A DNA stretch of 64,000 nt from the NCBI GenBank assembly GCA_964458705.1, contig CAYWKD010000015.1, positions 1-64,000 of the forward strand, written 5' to 3'. A program made the position numbers and the translations under genes. The notes under the pieces are model-generated. The model worked only from the letters and a program-made list of their open reading frames with translations. It was not told the DNA's origin and ran no database searches. This DNA comes from JAAUTG01 sp964458705. Its GTDB lineage: Bacteria; Bacteroidota; Bacteroidia; Chitinophagales; Saprospiraceae. Shown here in pieces: positions 8,654 to 17,339 of this stretch. Within the stretch, counting starts at the first letter, position 1; the number at the start of each line of letters is the position of its first letter.

Positions 8654-10111
8654 TTAATTGGCTACTTGTTGATGTAATTGCTTTATTTTAATACTCAGCG
8701 CAGCAAAAAGTAACGTCATAAATGGACTGACATAATTGAAGATTGCATAAGCAAAATATTCCATTACTCCTACACCGAGCACTCCCGATTGATAAGCACC
8801 ACAAGTATTCCAAGGCACTAAAACAGAGGTTACAGTACCTGAGTCCTCTAGCGTCCGACTCAAGTTTTCGGGAGCCAGTCCTTTTTCTTCATAAGCCTTG
8901 CTAAACATTTTACCAGGAACAACTATGGCTAAGTATTGATCGGAAGCTGTTACATTTAGTGCAAGACAACTTGCTACGGTACTGGCAAATAAACCAAAAA
9001 CAGATTTCGCCATACTCAATAGAACACTGCTAATACGTTCTAATGCTCCAATAGCATCCATCACTCCGCCAAAGACCATTGCACAGACAATCAACCAGAT
9101 TGTTCCCAGCATTCCTGCCATGCCACCAGATGAAAATAGGTCGTTCAGATCAGTATTATTAGTTTCCACAGCAGTATCTACAGTCATAGCTGTCATTACT
9201 CCTTTGTAGGCAGCCTCAAAATTTAGCGTATCTACGCCTGTAATATTTGCGACAATACTGGGCTGTGTGATAATAGCTGCTGCTGCTCCTAACAAAGTGC
9301 CTATCATCAAAGCGATTAAAGGTTTTGTCCGTCGCACAATCATCAATATTACAATGAGTGGAACAATAAATAACCAAGCACTTATGTTAAAAGCACCTTC
9401 GATAGCGGTAAGAATTTCCTGCGTATCAGTGCTACCAGTTGTTTCTCTAGTCAAACCAATAATTGTAAAGATAATAAGTGTAATTACAATAGATGGAATA
9501 GTAGTTAAAGCCATATAGCGAATGTGCGAAAATAATTCTGCCCCCGCCATTGCTGCCGCAAGATTAGTAGTATCAGAAAGTGGGGACATTTTATCTCCAA
9601 AGTAGGCACCTGAAATAACTGCTCCTGCTACCATCCCAAGCGGAACACCAATTGTACCACCAATACCGATTAGGGCAATTCCAACCGTGGCTGAAGTTGT
9701 CCAAGAGCTACCTGTTGCAATAGAAATAATCGCACAAATTATTATTGTAGCCGGAAGGAAGATGGTAGGATTCAGAATTTTCAAGCCGTAATAAATCATG
9801 GTTGGAATAATGCCACTTATTAGCCAAGTTCCAGCTAGCGAGCCAACAAATAGTAAAATTAACAACGCTCCAGTCGTGGATTTCACGTTATTCCCAATTT
9901 CGATAATCATATCACGATAAGACACCTTGTGGGTAAACCCTACAATAGCTGCAACCGCTGCTCCAAGTAGTAAGACAAATTGATTTGACCCACTTAGTGC
10001 ATCATTTCCAAACACGTAAACATTATAGGCTAACATTCCAACTAGTGCAATTACTGGAATTAAGGCTTCCCAGATGCTTAATTCCTTATTCGATTTTACA
10101 GTATCTGTCAT
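8654..10111 (-). CDS. nhaC: NhaC-family Na+/H+ antiporter
   Basis: A 485-residue inner-membrane protein with about twelve hydrophobic segments. ATGSSWTTSATVGIALIG and GAYFGDKMSPLSDTTNLAA are typical of the NhaC family and include acidic residues in membrane segments used for cation/proton exchange; a second region reads LEDSGTVTSVLVPWNTCG. Exports Na+ in exchange for H+, consistent with a marine or salt-exposed organism (inference). It lies between the acyl-CoA ligase (53 bases away) and the cupin (10 bases away). Confidence 0.88.
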   Translation of the reverse strand: MTDTVKSNKELSIWEALIPVIALVGMLAYNVYVFGNDALSGSNQFVLLLGAAVAAIVGFTHKVSYRDMIIEIGNNVKSTTGALLILLFVGSLAGTWLISGIIPTMIYYGLKILNPTIFLPATIIICAIISIATGSSWTTSATVGIALIGIGGTIGVPLGMVAGAVISGAYFGDKMSPLSDTTNLAAAMAGAELFSHIRYMALTTIPSIVITLIIFTIIGLTRETTGSTDTQEILTAIEGAFNISAWLFIVPLIVILMIVRRTKPLIALMIGTLLGAAAAIITQPSIVANITGVDTLNFEAAYKGVMTAMTVDTAVETNNTDLNDLFSSGGMAGMLGTIWLIVCAMVFGGVMDAIGALERISSVLLSMAKSVFGLFASTVASCLALNVTASDQYLAIVVPGKMFSKAYEEKGLAPENLSRTLEDSGTVTSVLVPWNTCGAYQSGVLGVGVMEYFAYAIFNYVSPFMTLLFAALSIKIKQLHQQVAN

Positions 10112-10164
10112 TTGTTTGTTTTCGCTTATTTATTGACTACTACTAACTGCTACCCATAACGATA

Positions 10165-11988
10165 TTAACTATAAATGGCTTCTATTGCAGATTTGTATTT
10201 TTCCCTAATCACTCTCCGCTTCAACTTTAAAGTAGGCGTCAATTCCGCATCTGTCCCATCGGACTTAATCGCATCCCAGTCTGCATCAAGTAACTTAAAT
10301 TTTTTCACCTGCTCAATGTGACTAAACTCAGGATTTAGATCATTAATAATGGATTGATATTTCTCAATTACTTTGGGCTGTTCTAACACCTCTGACTTTG
10401 TTGTCCAAGCCACATCGTGGTTTTTGCACCAATCTTTAAGTGCTTCTTCTGCGGGTACAATAAGTGCTGATACGAACTTTTGCTTATCGCCAACGACCAT
10501 CACTTGCTCAATAAGAAAATCTTCTTTCAAGCGACTTTCAATGGGGGCAGGAGCGACATATTTGCCACCTGATGTTTTTAATAATTCTTTCTTGCGATCT
10601 GTAATTTTTAAAAACTCTGTGCCTAACTCATTTTTCACTATTCTTCCTATGTCTCCCGTTCTGAACCATTTTGTACTCTCTATTTCTTTAAAAACAGCAG
10701 CTGTTTTTTCAGGCTTTTTGTAATAGCCGACCATAATATTAGGTCCTGTAGCCAAGATTTCGCCTTCGCCTTCTTTATAATCGCCTTCACTGCCATCAAT
10801 ATAAATCTTAACATCTCTAACAGCGGGACCGACTGTGCCGATCTTTGCTAAATGTGGTTCAAATTTATTGATAGTCAAGCCAGGAGAGGTTTCGGTAAGT
10901 CCATACGCTTCTCTAAGTGGTACACCTGCTGCAGAGAAAGTCCTCAAGATTTTTTCAGGACAAGGAGCTGCACCTGTCAAAATACCTTTGATGTTTCCGC
11001 CCAATGCTTCCCGCCATTTACTAAAAATCAAGCGATCAGCAACTTTTCTCTTTAAAGCCTCTAGTCCACTGTATCGTTTATCATACTCATAATCTTCTGT
11101 TAAGCTCAAAGCCCAAAAAAACAACTTTCGCTTAGTGCCACTTAGTTCTAGCCCTTTATTGTAGATAGCTTCATATACTTTTTCTAATAATCGTGGCACT
11201 GTAGTAAAGAAATATGGTTGAACACCTCTCAAATCTCCATCAGGACCGCCAAGATTGTCTGTGCCAGTAAAGTAAACCCTATTACTTTTATTAATATACA
11301 TGAAAGAAGCTGCTCGCTCAAAGATGTGACAAAGCGGTAGAAAACTCAGGACTTGCTCTCCTGGATTGAGCATAGTAGTGTGCTCACTGGTTATGTAAGT
11401 CATAAACACAATGTTGCTATGTGTCAGCATTACTCCTTTGGGATGACCTGTCGTACCAGAAGTGTAGATGATAGTTACCAATTCTTCTGGATTGATTCCC
11501 TCACTAATGGCTTTTACTTCTTCAAGGCGATCTTCCGTCCAAATGGTTTCCCAAGATGGATGATTATCTTGTGGATCAAAAGTGTAAATACCTTTTAGGG
11601 AGGGTACGTTGGCTTGTGCAGTAGCGAGTTTGTCGTATAGATCGCCGCCACCAACAAATGCGTATTTGACAACGGCATCGTTCAAAATGTATTCATACTC
11701 TCCCGAACTAATTGTAGGGTACAAAGGCACACTGACTGCTCCCGCTTGCTGAATCGCCAAATCTGCAATAACCCATTCAGGGCGATTTTTATAGCTGACA
11801 ATTGCAATTTTATCCCCTGACTGCACCCCCAATTGCAATAGTCCAGCTGCCATCTTCAAGGATTGGTCAATTATTTCTTGTGTACTCCAATATTTCCATC
11901 CTTCTCCATCTTTTCGAGCAAAGGATTGATCTAATGGATGATGTGCTTTTTGATGATAAATGAAATCAAATAGGCGTGTTGGTTGCAT
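10165..11988 (-). CDS. Long-chain acyl-CoA synthetase (AMP-forming)
   Basis: Activates long-chain fatty acids with ATP and CoA. Motifs of the ANL superfamily: IIYTSGTTGHPKGVM (phosphate loop), YGLTETSPG (A5), TGDIGRI and ITDRKKELLKTSGGKYVAP (hinge and fatty-acid gate), with a C-terminal acyl-ligase subdomain. I chose ATG 11988 (MQPTRLFDF); a TTG at 12030 overlapping the SCP2 gene stop would add 14 unlikely residues. About 607 residues, the usual length of FadD15/FAA-type enzymes. The SCP2 lipid-binding gene 38 bases upstream suggests a lipid-handling pair. Confidence 0.92.
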   Translation of the reverse strand: MQPTRLFDFIYHQKAHHPLDQSFARKDGEGWKYWSTQEIIDQSLKMAAGLLQLGVQSGDKIAIVSYKNRPEWVIADLAIQQAGAVSVPLYPTISSGEYEYILNDAVVKYAFVGGGDLYDKLATAQANVPSLKGIYTFDPQDNHPSWETIWTEDRLEEVKAISEGINPEELVTIIYTSGTTGHPKGVMLTHSNIVFMTYITSEHTTMLNPGEQVLSFLPLCHIFERAASFMYINKSNRVYFTGTDNLGGPDGDLRGVQPYFFTTVPRLLEKVYEAIYNKGLELSGTKRKLFFWALSLTEDYEYDKRYSGLEALKRKVADRLIFSKWREALGGNIKGILTGAAPCPEKILRTFSAAGVPLREAYGLTETSPGLTINKFEPHLAKIGTVGPAVRDVKIYIDGSEGDYKEGEGEILATGPNIMVGYYKKPEKTAAVFKEIESTKWFRTGDIGRIVKNELGTEFLKITDRKKELLKTSGGKYVAPAPIESRLKEDFLIEQVMVVGDKQKFVSALIVPAEEALKDWCKNHDVAWTTKSEVLEQPKVIEKYQSIINDLNPEFSHIEQVKKFKLLDADWDAIKSDGTDAELTPTLKLKRRVIREKYKSAIEAIYS

Positions 11989-12026
11989 ATTCGTTTTGTT
12001 TAGCTCTTGTATTAATATTATTTGGT

Positions 12027-12320
12027 TCAAATAAGCGATTGCAATTTCATGGCTAAGCCCATGTTCCCTTTAATTTTAACCTTTCCTGTCATCACTGCCA
12101 TCATAGGGTTGAGATCACCATTACGCATTTTTACAAGTACATCCGTCGTTGTCGAAATAGTAGTATCCGCCTCCTTGTCTTCCTGACTAACCGTATTTTC
12201 TTCTCCTTTCCCATCGATATAAATTATTCCATTATCCAGAACGAATTTTATCGTTCCTTCGATAGGAGCATTATTTTTTGCTTGCTTTTGAATCGCTTCA
12301 AGTATTGTAGATAGTTCCAT
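12027..12320 (-). CDS. SCP2 sterol/lipid-binding domain protein
   Basis: About 97 residues from ATG 12320 (MELSTILEAI); the frame stays open 13 codons further upstream but those residues do not fit the family. The whole protein is one SCP2-like domain: IKFVLDNGIIYIDGKG, ADTTISTTTDVLVKMRNGDLNPMMAVMTGKVKIKGNMGLAMKL. These small cytoplasmic proteins bind acyl chains or sterol-like lipids. It is the first gene of the minus-strand run and sits just before the acyl-CoA synthetase, so a role in presenting fatty acyl substrates is likely but inferred. Confidence 0.87.
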   Translation of the reverse strand: MELSTILEAIQKQAKNNAPIEGTIKFVLDNGIIYIDGKGEENTVSQEDKEADTTISTTTDVLVKMRNGDLNPMMAVMTGKVKIKGNMGLAMKLQSLI

Positions 12321-12650
12321 GTGCTTATGATTATGAATTGTAAACTCAATATTAAGCATAAATGGTCAATTTACATAAGATTTAGTTTAAGCAAAAAAGG
12401 ATTTTCTAGTAAAAAGCTGATGAAACACTTGTTAGCTTACATTTTATTCTGCTATTTTAATAACAATAGTCTGTAAGAAACGAAATTATATTATTTAATT
12501 ACAGCACGATATAACTCTAGGAAGTATTGATATTTTAGGTGATATGACATACTACCAAAGCAGAATAAAAGTTTATAATTTAAATAAGGTTTAGCTTATG
12601 TGAATAGCTTCCTTATCTTAACACTATTAATTGGTACAAAAGAAAAATAT

Positions 12651-13115
12651 ATGTTCGGTAATAACAAAAAAAAAGAAGTCATTAGTGCAACGACTAGCAT
12701 TACTTCATCCAGTGCTTCTCATGCTTTGAACAGTCTTGTTCATGGCACAAGAATAGAAGGAAATATTCAATCGGATAATGACATCCGTGTTGATGGTGCA
12801 ATCAAAGGTACTCTAACGAGCAGTGCTAAAGTAATCATCGGACCTTCAGGCTTGATAGAAGGAGAAATTTTTGCTAGAAATGCAGTAATAGAAGGTCGCT
12901 TTGAAGGCATATTAAATATAGAAGAAGTGCTACACATTAAAGAAAAGGCAAGAGTAATTGGTGAGATTAAAGCAGCAAAATTAATTGTGCAGCCAGGTGC
13001 AGTGATTAATGGCTCATTCGATATGTCATCAGATATTTCAACTATGGAAGCCCCAAAAGCATTACTTAACGGTAAAGCAACACCTGAACTAGTTGAATCC
13101 ACAACCGAAGCATAA
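12651..13115 (+). CDS. Bactofilin (polymer-forming cytoskeletal protein)
   Basis: Start at ATG 12651 (MFGNNKKKE); an upstream GTG at 12600 would add an unrelated leader. About 154 residues. A short polar N-terminus is followed by a right-handed beta-helix of hexapeptide-like repeats beginning SLVHGTRIEGNIQSDNDIRVDGAIKG and continuing through SAKVIIGPSGLIEGEIFARNAVIEGRFEG. Bactofilins self-assemble into filaments on the inner membrane and organise cell-shape or envelope proteins. Its last eight codons overlap the next gene in another frame, which suggests translational coupling with the AtpZ-like gene. Confidence 0.9.
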   Translation: MFGNNKKKEVISATTSITSSSASHALNSLVHGTRIEGNIQSDNDIRVDGAIKGTLTSSAKVIIGPSGLIEGEIFARNAVIEGRFEGILNIEEVLHIKEKARVIGEIKAAKLIVQPGAVINGSFDMSSDISTMEAPKALLNGKATPELVESTTEA

Positions 13116-13350
13116 GCAAAAAAGAGATCAATCTGGTAAGTTCTCCAGTGCGAAATCTTACATAAAATATTCTGGTTTAGCCTTTCAAATGCTAGCTATC
13201 ATCATAGCGGGGGTATTGATAGGCAAGCAATTAGATGCTCATTTTTCTACTCAAAAGCCAATCTTTACAGGTGTGTTGGCATTAGCAGCCACCGTGTTAG
13301 CGCTGTATATCGCACTCAAAGACTTCATTAAAACAAGTAGCAAAAAATGA
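13093..13350 (+). CDS. AtpZ/AtpI-family F0F1-ATPase assembly protein
   Basis: An 85-residue protein with a basic N-terminus and two membrane segments: YSGLAFQMLAIIIAGVLIGKQLD and IFTGVLALAATVLALYIALKDF. The GLAFQM...GKxLD pattern is that of AtpZ (subfamily of AtpI), which helps assemble the ATP synthase rotor and may carry Mg/Ca. The only usable start is TTG 13093, inside the bactofilin gene; the overlap supports coupled translation. It overlaps the next gene by four bases. Expected atpB/atpE genes do not follow. Confidence 0.8.
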   Translation: MNPQPKHKQKRDQSGKFSSAKSYIKYSGLAFQMLAIIIAGVLIGKQLDAHFSTQKPIFTGVLALAATVLALYIALKDFIKTSSKK

Positions 13351-13739
13351 GCGATCAAAGGTTTATAGTGCGATTGGGCTTACTCACTTTGGGGATCGCT
13401 GTTGTTGTTGCACTATTGCGTTTTTCACCTGCTCTAGGATCAGATCAAGATTTAGCTTGGTGGAGTATAACAACATTTGCTATACTTTGCTTAATCATGT
13501 ATCGAATTGGTAAAAAAACTATCCAACTTGAAAATAAAAATACCTTTACTTTTGTATTTATGGGGTTCACTGGCTTGAAGATGTTTCTGGCATTCATTCT
13601 AGTAGGTATTTATTATAAAACTCACGCCCCAAGTTCAAAATTATTTATTGTGCCATTTTTTGTAATTTACACAGCCTACACTGTGTTCGAGGTGTGGTTT
13701 ATGACGAAACTTGCTAAATGGAAACCTACTGATGATTAA
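13347..13739 (+). CDS. Small four-helix membrane protein, ATP-synthase-associated type
   Basis: A 130-residue inner-membrane protein with four hydrophobic segments (about residues 8-25, 38-51, 67-88 and 98-116). I do not recognise a named family with certainty. In Bacteroidota a protein of this size and topology commonly sits between AtpZ and atpB and is treated as an AtpI-like factor; here it overlaps the AtpZ-like start-stop by four bases, so the pair is almost certainly cotranscribed. The gene converges on the nucleotidyltransferase with only 14 bases between stop codons. Confidence 0.72.
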   Translation: MSDQRFIVRLGLLTLGIAVVVALLRFSPALGSDQDLAWWSITTFAILCLIMYRIGKKTIQLENKNTFTFVFMGFTGLKMFLAFILVGIYYKTHAPSSKLFIVPFFVIYTAYTVFEVWFMTKLAKWKPTDD

Positions 13740-13753
13740 TGTTCTATCTTTAT

Positions 13754-14749
13754 TCAGCTAAAGTCAATTTCTGTATTATCACCAATATTTAAACTCTGCC
13801 GAAAACCAGTGATAGCAGTGTCATTACCAATGATAGAATGACGTAATACAGCCTCCTTAATGGATGCAAAGTTCCCAATTATAGAATCTTTTAGAATAGC
13901 AGATTCGATGCGGGCGTTATTGCCAATGGTAACATGTGGACCTATAATGGAGTCTTGGATAAAGCAGTCTTTACCAATATTTACAGGATCTATGATGATT
14001 GTATTATTGTAGGACGGCAGATTAAAAGAGGCAAACCCACCTCTTTCTAGTAGTAGAGAATTTGTTTTTAACAATACTTCATATTTTCCGCAATCATACC
14101 AATTATCTACTTTTATGGTACCAAGTTGAACACCATATTCAACCATTCGCATCAGTGCATCTGTCAAAGGAAATTCTCCATCGGTTTGAATATTATTCTT
14201 TATAATAAATTCTAGTGCATCTATTAATACAGAGACTTCCCGAATTTTGTAGAATCCAACCATTGCCATGTTTGATTTTGGAATTTTAGGCTTCTCAACT
14301 AGTCGAACTGCAAAACCTTCATCATCCAACTCTACTACTCCAAACTCTCGAGGATTATCTACTTCTTGGATACCCAAGCAGGAAAAAGAAGAGTTTACGA
14401 CTTTACTAAAATCAGCATCTATAATAGTGTCACCGTAAAAAATAAACACTTCATCTTCCCCCCTAATCTTATCTCTTGCCGTCCATATAGCATGACCAGA
14501 ACCCTGCCTTGACTCTTGAACAACGTATTCCTTATGCAAATGCGGATAGGCTGACTCTACATAGTTTTTGATTTTTTCGCCTAAATAGCCAATAACAAAT
14601 ACAAATTCACTTACACCCACCGCTGAGAGTTGGTCTATAATAAAAGAAATAATCGGCTTTCCTGCAACAGGAATAAGAGGCTTAGGTTGTGTGTAGGTAT
14701 GTGGACGCAGCTTTGTGCCTGCACCTGCTACTGGAATGATTGCCTTCAT
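13754..14749 (-). CDS. Sugar-phosphate nucleotidyltransferase with C-terminal hexapeptide repeats
   Basis: Transfers a nucleotide to a sugar 1-phosphate, giving an activated sugar for envelope polysaccharide. The N-terminal ~235 residues are a Rossmann-like domain with PVAGAGTKLRPHTYTQPKPLIPVAGKP, FIFYGDTIID (metal-binding Asp) and DNWYDCGKYEVL. The C-terminal ~95 residues are left-handed beta-helix hexads (NIGKDCFIQDSIIGPHVTIG). This layout resembles RmlA/long-form glucose-1-phosphate thymidylyltransferases and archaeal-type bifunctional enzymes; the acetyltransferase His of GlmU is not evident. The sugar and nucleotide cannot be read from sequence. Confidence 0.85.
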   Translation of the reverse strand: MKAIIPVAGAGTKLRPHTYTQPKPLIPVAGKPIISFIIDQLSAVGVSEFVFVIGYLGEKIKNYVESAYPHLHKEYVVQESRQGSGHAIWTARDKIRGEDEVFIFYGDTIIDADFSKVVNSSFSCLGIQEVDNPREFGVVELDDEGFAVRLVEKPKIPKSNMAMVGFYKIREVSVLIDALEFIIKNNIQTDGEFPLTDALMRMVEYGVQLGTIKVDNWYDCGKYEVLLKTNSLLLERGGFASFNLPSYNNTIIIDPVNIGKDCFIQDSIIGPHVTIGNNARIESAILKDSIIGNFASIKEAVLRHSIIGNDTAITGFRQSLNIGDNTEIDFS

Positions 14750-14933
14750 AATGAAAAAGTCGTTTTCTTTTAAGTGCTAATATATTCTTTTTTAATTACA
14801 GACATAACTTATCAATACAGGAGTTACATTTAAAGACATAAACTATTTTGGAAATCTGTTTTCGTTCAGGCTATTTAATGGTTAAAAAAACTAATGAGCT
14901 ACTCAATTTGTAGTATTGAAAATAAATTTAGCA

Positions 14934-15284
14934 ATGGCAAAGAAGAAAAACGAGCGCATCGGAACGGTTTATTCTACTAATCCTGACTACAGTTACATCC
15001 ATGAAGATGAATTAGAAGAAACAGAGGATTTATCTGCCAATCAGCAAAAGTTGCGTGTAATGATTGATCGAAAAAAGCGAAGAGGAAAGGAGGTTACACT
15101 TGTAACTGGATTTGAAGGCACTAAAGAAACTTTGAAGGAGTTGGGCAAAATGCTAAAAAGTAAGTGTGGCGTGGGAGGAAGTGTGAAAGATGGCGAAATC
15201 ATCATTCAGGGTAACTTCAAGGAAAAAATAATCGATTTACTAAAGTCAGAAGGCTATACCAACACAAAAGGAGTGGGCGGTTGA
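14934..15284 (+). CDS. SUI1/eIF1-like translation factor (YciH family)
   Basis: About 116 residues from ATG 14934 (MAKKKNERIG); a TTG at 14916 is an alternative. The C-terminal ~75 residues are the SUI1 fold: LRVMIDRKKRRGKEVTLVTGFEG, LGKMLKSKCGVGGSVKDGEIIIQGNFKEKI. Eukaryotic eIF1 controls start-codon fidelity, and bacterial YciH has been linked to initiation accuracy and stress-time translation. The N-terminus is acidic and probably disordered. It stands alone between divergent neighbours. Confidence 0.9.
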   Translation: MAKKKNERIGTVYSTNPDYSYIHEDELEETEDLSANQQKLRVMIDRKKRRGKEVTLVTGFEGTKETLKELGKMLKSKCGVGGSVKDGEIIIQGNFKEKIIDLLKSEGYTNTKGVGG

Positions 15285-15344
15285 CAATGTTACGGAAACT
15301 CAAGACGTTATAAACGAAAGTATCATTATCAATTAGCAACATCC

Positions 15345-16046
15345 ATGAAGAAGGTAATTTGGAGTCTATTTTTATCCCTTTTTATTTATGCTGCTCAAGC
15401 ACAACTGGGCTTCTCAGCAGGCTATTCTAATTTTAACTTCGATAATTGGGAAACGCAAGTGCAGCAATCCTATGGAAACACTTCCCAGTTGTTCGAGTTG
15501 GGTACTAGAATAGGTGTTAATTATCGCTTGCCACTTAAGAACATACGACTTGAATTTTTGCCGAGCATTGAATATGCTACTGCTTTATCTTCTACGTTCA
15601 AAAGCACAGAACTGGGGCAACCCCTAAGTGAAACATATGATTTAAATATATTTGGTTCTTATCTCAAGACTAAAGTTTATCCATTTTCATTTAAAGCAGA
15701 TTGTACCTGCCCAACCTTTCATCAAGGTGGACAGCTATTTGAAAAAGGCTTTTTCTTGATGGGAATCGTAGGCGTTGAAAGGGTGGCAACTCAGTACGCA
15801 CTTGAAGGAAGTGATAAATCCAAGACAATAAAACATAACGAATGGCGACCTTCACTCGGTGGCGGTTTAGGGCTTGATATTGGTTTATCTGATTTTCTGA
15901 CGCTCTCTCCTTTTGCTACGGCTCAGTTTTCAAAAGATTTTAATGGCGAACATCTGTTTCCAGAAAGCAGCGAACAAGATAGCTTATCAAACTTACTTCA
16001 AATATTTGGGGGTATCAATATTATCATTCAATTTAGAAGATACTAA
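15345..16046 (+). CDS. Predicted outer-membrane beta-barrel protein
   Basis: A 233-residue exported protein with signal peptide MKKVIWSLFLSLFIYAAQAQ and alternating aromatic/hydrophobic strands (LGFSAGYSNF, GVNYRLPLKNIRLEFLPSIEY, PFATAQFSKDF, IIIQFRRY at the C-terminus ending in an aromatic-Arg-Arg-Tyr strand). This fits an eight-strand outer-membrane barrel, with one loop carrying CTCPTF. I recognise no specific function. The next gene starts 53 bases later in the same direction. Confidence 0.65.
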   Translation: MKKVIWSLFLSLFIYAAQAQLGFSAGYSNFNFDNWETQVQQSYGNTSQLFELGTRIGVNYRLPLKNIRLEFLPSIEYATALSSTFKSTELGQPLSETYDLNIFGSYLKTKVYPFSFKADCTCPTFHQGGQLFEKGFFLMGIVGVERVATQYALEGSDKSKTIKHNEWRPSLGGGLGLDIGLSDFLTLSPFATAQFSKDFNGEHLFPESSEQDSLSNLLQIFGGINIIIQFRRY

Positions 16047-16098
16047 ATATTTACCACATCATCAATCCTTTAATCAATCGAGTGTCAAAACTAATCTC

Positions 16099-16686
16099 AT
16101 GAATAAAAACTTTCAATTCTATTTGTGTATAGTACTTGCAATATTTATGACAAGTTGTAAATCGAAATCAAAATTACAGCAAACGAACAAGCAGGAAACT
16201 GAAAACATTGATCCCAGTGAAATAAAATCTACCTTTTCTTTTTCTGATAGCGATACAAGTCAAATTATCATATTGGATGATGAACTGGCTGATGCCATCG
16301 TCGTTGCTAGTATTCAAAAAATGGAATGCTATGGTAATTGTCCTGTCTTTGAAGCAAAAATTTTCTCAAATGGTTTAGTGCTTTTCGATGGCAAAAAGAA
16401 TACAAGTCGCATAGGACTATACGAGGCGTACATGCTTAAAAGCCAAATAGATAGCATCATGACACAAGCAGAGAACATTGATTTTTTTAACTTGAACGCA
16501 AGTTATCCATTAGATGGGAAAAAGCTCCATGAGTTACCAAGCACTATTTTTTACGTCAAGCAAGACGAACGTGAGAGAGAGGTTTTGAATAATCATGGCG
16601 CACCAAAGCAGCTCAAAATATATGAATCCATGTTCTTAAATATGCTAGATCGGCTCGACTGGCGACCAGTTGCTGAATTGGACTAG
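16099..16686 (+). CDS. DUF6438-like lipoprotein
   Basis: I start at ATG 16099 (MNKNFQFY), which gives a lipoprotein signal peptide with lipobox IFMTSC; earlier in-frame codons overlap the barrel gene and make no sense. The domain begins at ASIQKMECYGNCPVFEAKIFSNG and continues with LVLFDGKKNT, the pattern of DUF6438, a short domain of unknown function common in Bacteroidota envelope proteins. About 195 residues, predicted to be a lipid-anchored envelope protein. It may be cotranscribed with the preceding barrel gene. Confidence 0.75.
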   Translation: MNKNFQFYLCIVLAIFMTSCKSKSKLQQTNKQETENIDPSEIKSTFSFSDSDTSQIIILDDELADAIVVASIQKMECYGNCPVFEAKIFSNGLVLFDGKKNTSRIGLYEAYMLKSQIDSIMTQAENIDFFNLNASYPLDGKKLHELPSTIFYVKQDEREREVLNNHGAPKQLKIYESMFLNMLDRLDWRPVAELD

Positions 16687-16796
16687 AAATGAAACCAACT
16701 ATTAATTGATGGCTGGTATGGCTATTCAACTTAGAATTACTGTAAGTGAACACTTTTGTTAATTCTAAGTTAGATGAAAGATCAATCAAGTATGTA

Positions 16797-17297
16797 ATGC
16801 TGTACTATTTTATAAGTTTGGGAACTAATGTGCATCCAGAGCAAAATGTCATTTACATGATGGACGCTTTACTCAAAATATCACCAACGGTAGAAATCAG
16901 CAGCATTATTAAAACAGAAGCAGTTGGCTTTAATAGCAATAGTTACTTCTTGAATTTGGTGGTCAGAATTTTCTCTAGCTACTCCGCTGCTGAATTAAAA
17001 AATAAATTAGTTCATGTTGAGACGCAACTGGGAAGAGATAGAACTGACCCTAATCGAAAGTTAAAGGATCGCCCAGCCGATTTAGATATTTTATTTTCAA
17101 TGACACAAGATCAGTTATACATTGATAAGACTTTAATCCCTGATGAAAAGTACGTTCGTCCAAGTGTGATAGAACTGCTACACTATCTTGATCTCAACAG
17201 TGATGAATCACCATTAATCGAAGAAGAGCGAATTTCCTTGCTTTATCAAAATCAATTGATTGGTAAAACTCCTTTTACGCTTCAACAAAAAGAGTAG
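16797..17297 (+). CDS. folK: 2-amino-4-hydroxy-6-hydroxymethyldihydropteridine diphosphokinase
   Basis: Transfers pyrophosphate from ATP to hydroxymethyldihydropterin in folate synthesis. The start ATG 16797 (MLYYFISLGTN) aligns with the usual folK start LSLGSN; the upstream GTG at 16746 adds a non-family leader. Conserved elements: ISLGTNVHPEQN, YFLNLVVRI, ETQLGRDRT and RPADLDILF, which carries the Mg-binding aspartates. About 166 residues, normal for the family. It lies 42 bases before a pteridine-reductase-like SDR gene, consistent with a pterin/folate operon. Confidence 0.9.
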   Translation: MLYYFISLGTNVHPEQNVIYMMDALLKISPTVEISSIIKTEAVGFNSNSYFLNLVVRIFSSYSAAELKNKLVHVETQLGRDRTDPNRKLKDRPADLDILFSMTQDQLYIDKTLIPDEKYVRPSVIELLHYLDLNSDESPLIEEERISLLYQNQLIGKTPFTLQQKE

Positions 17298-17339
17298 TGA
17301 AGCATAAGTAGATCGTAACAATTAGCTTAAAAATAATAA

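Noticed and set aside
12000..12030. TTG start of the acyl-CoA synthetase overlapping the SCP2 stop
   Set aside because: It would add 14 residues outside the family; ATG 11988 begins the conserved N-terminus.
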